A stretch of 64,000 nt of DNA from an uncultured Pseudomonadota bacterium. Lineage in GTDB: Bacteria > Pseudomonadota > Gammaproteobacteria > Steroidobacterales > Woeseiaceae. The translations under genes were made by a program, and so were the position numbers. Under the pieces are notes generated by a model, which worked only from the letters and a program-made list of their open reading frames with translations, had not been told where the DNA came from and made no database searches. The DNA lies in contig CAJXJW010000006.1 in assembly GCA_913055625.1 (NCBI GenBank), forward strand, positions 158,668 to 222,667. Direction: 5' to 3'. This document shows positions 61,637-64,000 of this stretch, in pieces (the stretch's first letter is position 1; each line of letters starts with the position of its first letter).

Positions 61637-63376
61637 ATGAACGCAAATTCCCTGTGGCGCGGTCCGCTGGCCGCCGCAATTCTCCTGCTGACGTTTTCAG
61701 CGTGCTCGGGCGACGATGACTCGAAGGCGGCTGACGCGGGCCACCTCCGCTACGTGCCGGCCGATTCGCCCTACGTGATCGCGATGAACGAAAGGTTGGA
61801 CGACGAGATTCTCGAGGCGTTCGAGCCGCACGTCGATGAAATCCTCGCCGGTTACCGCGAGTTGCTGCGCAACGTCGTCGAGGCCGCACGCGCCGACGCC
61901 GAGGATACGGACGCCGCGGTGATGTCGGAGATCGACGACTTCTCCGGCGCCATCGACGCGCTGGCGGCCTTGCTGAGCGTCGACGGCATGGAGCAGGCCG
62001 GCATTCCCCTAGGGGCGCGCATGATCCTGTACGGAAACGGCCTGCTGCCGGTTCTGCGCATCGAGCTCAGCGACCCGGCCCTGTTCGAACAGGCCATCGC
62101 CCACATCGAGCAAGAGGCGGGCCAGCCGATGCTCACGGCGAAGCTCGGCGAGACGACATACCGCTACGTCGGCGACGACGATGCGCGCGTGCTGATCACG
62201 ACGATCGATGGCTATGCCGTGCTGACGTTGGCGCCGTCGACGTTCGACGACGAGCAACTCCGGCGCCTGCTGGGCCTCGACCTGCCGGCGAAGAGCCTTG
62301 CCACCACCGACGTGCTGGGTACCGTCGCGAAGCAGTACGGCTACACGCAGCATTACATCGGCTACGTCGACACGATCCGGCTGGTCGACGCGGTGCTCGA
62401 GCCGACCAGCGACCTGGATACGGCGCTGCTGGCGGGTACGGATTTCGATCCGTCGATCGTCTCGTCGGAGTGCAAGGCCGAGATCCGCGAAATGGCCGGC
62501 ATCGCGCCGCGCATGGTGTTCGGCTATGACCACGTGGGTCTCGACGCCTTCAGTGGCGGTCTCGTCGTCGAGCTCCGCAGCGACCTTGCAAAGGCACTGA
62601 CAGGTGTCTCCAACGTGGTGCCGGGCCTCGGCAAGGACGAGGGCGGTGCCCTGTCTTTCGGTGCCAGCGTGAATGTGAAGGCGCTGCGGGATTTCTACGC
62701 GGCCCGCCTGGACGCGATGGAAGCGGACCCGTACGAGTGCGAGTATTTCGCCGAGTTGCAGGCCGGCACGGCCAAGGGCCGCGAGATCCTGGCCCAGCCG
62801 ATCCCGCCGGTCGTGTACGGCGTCCGAGGCTTCAACGCCGTGCTCGAGTCGCTGGACGGCATCGACATCGCGAGCGGGCAGCCGCCGGAGAATGTCGATG
62901 CCAGCTTCGTGCTGGCGATGGACGATGCGTCGGCGCTGGTGGCCATGGGCATGATGTTCAGCCCGGAGCTCGCCGCGCTGAACCTCCAGCCGGACGGCAA
63001 GCCGGTGGAACTCGCATTGCCGCAGGTCTCCGCCGTGGCGCAGGAGGCCTACGCGGCGATGGTCGATACGGCTCTGGCCGTCGCCGTGGGGGACGGTGCC
63101 GAGCAGCGCGTCGCCAGGGTACTGAACGCGCCTTCCGGTTCGCCGTCGCCCGTCTTCGCGTTGGCGATGGATGCCGGCGAATACTACCGGCTCATCGCGG
63201 AAGGCATGGTCGCGGCGCCGCAGGATGGCGTCGACGAGCTGACGATCGAGACACAGGAAACAGCACGGCGCATCATGCTCAAGCTCGCGGACATCTACGA
63301 CCGCATGTCCGTCGAAGTGCGCTTCATCGAGCAGGGCGCGGAGGTTCGAAGCCGGGTTACACTGAAGGATCTCTAG
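61637..63376 (+). CDS. large lipoprotein of unknown function
   Basis: A 579-residue lipoprotein with the lipobox FSAC at Cys23. The mature protein is acidic and alternates helices and strands with no cysteine-rich or catalytic motif I recognise. It begins GHLRYVPADSPYVIAMNE and contains repeated regions of the pattern of DUF3352-like export proteins (PVLRIELSDPALFEQAIAHIE, ITTIDGYAVLTLAP). It probably lies in the periplasm or outer membrane. It is 13 bases before the next gene, in the same direction. Confidence 0.75.
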   Translation: MNANSLWRGPLAAAILLLTFSACSGDDDSKAADAGHLRYVPADSPYVIAMNERLDDEILEAFEPHVDEILAGYRELLRNVVEAARADAEDTDAAVMSEIDDFSGAIDALAALLSVDGMEQAGIPLGARMILYGNGLLPVLRIELSDPALFEQAIAHIEQEAGQPMLTAKLGETTYRYVGDDDARVLITTIDGYAVLTLAPSTFDDEQLRRLLGLDLPAKSLATTDVLGTVAKQYGYTQHYIGYVDTIRLVDAVLEPTSDLDTALLAGTDFDPSIVSSECKAEIREMAGIAPRMVFGYDHVGLDAFSGGLVVELRSDLAKALTGVSNVVPGLGKDEGGALSFGASVNVKALRDFYAARLDAMEADPYECEYFAELQAGTAKGREILAQPIPPVVYGVRGFNAVLESLDGIDIASGQPPENVDASFVLAMDDASALVAMGMMFSPELAALNLQPDGKPVELALPQVSAVAQEAYAAMVDTALAVAVGDGAEQRVARVLNAPSGSPSPVFALAMDAGEYYRLIAEGMVAAPQDGVDELTIETQETARRIMLKLADIYDRMSVEVRFIEQGAEVRSRVTLKDL

Positions 63377-63389
63377 GCTTCGGTACACG

Positions 63390-63935
63390 GTGAACGCCAT
63401 GCTGAAACGTACGGGTATTGCCGCGGCGCTGTTGCTCGGCGCGATCGCTTTCGCGGACGACGGCCCGATCACCGGCATGAAGGTCGACCTGGACGAGTTG
63501 GTCCGGGTCGGCCGGGTGCTGCCCGTACAGGGCATGTCGTCCGCCGGTGCACCGGACGAGGCCGCGCTCCGCGTGTTTCGTGATAACGGCTACGTGGCGG
63601 TCATCGACCTCCGGTCAGACGCCGAGAAGTCGGACGACAGTGAAGCGAAGATCGCGTTTGAGCTCGGGCTCGCTTACGAGAGCCTGCCCATCGCCGGCGA
63701 AGGCGCCGTCAATTTCGACAACGCGCGGCGACTGGCGGAGCTCACGGACCGCTTCAACGGCCCGGTACTCGTGCACTGTGCCAGCGGTAATCGCGTCGGC
63801 GCGCTGGTGGCGCTTCAGCAGAGCCTGGCCGGCGCCGATGACGACCTCGCAATCGCAGCAGGCAAGGCCGCCGGTCTGACGAGCCTGGAGTCCGTCGTGC
63901 GTACGCGGCTGATGGAAGCGCCGGGCGCCGATTGA
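63390..63935 (+). CDS. exported DUF442-like protein-tyrosine-phosphatase-fold protein
   Basis: 181 residues from GTG 63390; ATG 63399 is the other start. It has a signal peptide (about 1-24). The active-site-like loop VHCASGNRVGAL has C130 and R135, a CX4R spacing like that of DUF442 proteins rather than the CX5R of ordinary tyrosine phosphatases. GMSSAGAPDEAALRVFRDNGY and VIDLRSDAEK match the same fold. Phosphatase or sulfur-handling activity is possible but unproven. It lies 13 bases after the lipoprotein gene and ends at a strong terminator. Confidence 0.82.
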   Translation: MNAMLKRTGIAAALLLGAIAFADDGPITGMKVDLDELVRVGRVLPVQGMSSAGAPDEAALRVFRDNGYVAVIDLRSDAEKSDDSEAKIAFELGLAYESLPIAGEGAVNFDNARRLAELTDRFNGPVLVHCASGNRVGALVALQQSLAGADDDLAIAAGKAAGLTSLESVVRTRLMEAPGAD

Positions 63936-63953
63936 GCGAAGGGCCGGATACGA

Positions 63954-63980
63954 AAAAGCCGCTCGGAGAGAGCGGCTTTT
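63954..63980. terminator. bidirectional Rho-independent terminator
   Basis: An 11-base perfect inverted repeat, AAAAGCCGCTC and GAGCGGCTTTT, encloses a five-base loop. It follows the DUF442-like gene by 18 bases and has U-runs on both strands, five on the minus strand. It also follows the stable RNA 3' end at 63986 on the minus strand by five bases. Confidence 0.93.
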
Positions 63981-63985
63981 CGAAT

Positions 63986-64000
63986 TGGTGGAGGTGGCGA
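63986..64000 (-). ncRNA. 3' end of a tmRNA or tRNA (cut by window edge)
   Basis: The minus strand reads TCGCCACCTCCACCA up to a terminator five bases away. It has an encoded CCA end, an A discriminator and an acceptor strand CACCTCC. A GGGGGUG or GGAGGUG partner at the 5' end would make it a tmRNA or a tRNA. The rest lies outside the window. Confidence 0.6.

Overview
The window is a high-G+C chromosomal segment. Its housekeeping genes (ppsA next to ppsR, orn, rsgA, dusA, a DUF1249 gene, prc, srkA, a complete glycogen operon) point to a gammaproteobacterium. GTP-type PEPCK, abundant lipoproteins, an FGly-type sulfatase and several secreted glycoside hydrolases suggest a free-living, probably marine or sediment polysaccharide degrader of the Woeseia/Xanthomonadales-relative kind. 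That placement is inference. There is no rRNA, prophage, insertion sequence or CRISPR. The 3' tip of a tmRNA or tRNA lies at the right edge.

Region 1 (1-9.5 kb) is a plant-polysaccharide locus: the end of a GH10 xylanase, a GH94 phosphorylase that looks like cellobionic acid phosphorylase, overlapping an MFS/GPH sugar symporter, a divergent GH3 exo-glucosidase lipoprotein, a LacI regulator and a Tat-type Gfo/Idh/MocA oxidoreductase. Region 2 (9.5-20.6 kb) is a tightly coupled six-gene glycogen operon on the minus strand, malQ-glgC-glgA-glgB-glgP-glgX. Its glgA has no ordinary start codon. Storage and phosphorolysis of glucans thus sit next to import of oxidised cello-oligosaccharide.

Region 3 (20.9-33.1 kb) is the accessory part. 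It carries an orphan protein, an SMP-30-like beta-propeller, another Gfo/Idh protein, a large Ig/FN3 lipoprotein preceded by a clear cyclic-di-GMP-I (GEMM) riboswitch, a sulfatase with two DNRLRE modules and a proline linker, an orphan TIM-barrel hydrolase and a DUF5060 hydrolase. Lines I counted by hand in the 25-31 kb part are about 55-58% G+C, against about 63-73% in lines counted later in the window. The riboswitch-controlled lipoprotein beside carbohydrate-active enzymes is the most interesting signal.

Region 4 (33.2-64 kb) is mostly core: dusA, a methyltransferase, a class III cyclase with FHA domain, pckG, rsgA, orn, ppsA/ppsR, prc, many small membrane or unknown proteins, a coiled-coil FHA protein, a Ycf46-like AAA+ ATPase, a gluzincin-like secreted protein, a PabB-PabC fusion, an NlpC/P60 lipoprotein, paired lipoproteins, a glutamine amidotransferase, srkA, a GNAT enzyme, a lipoprotein behind a structured leader, and a DUF442-like exported protein. 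PEP carboxykinase and PEP synthase with its regulator give the gluconeogenic entry that would feed the glycogen operon.
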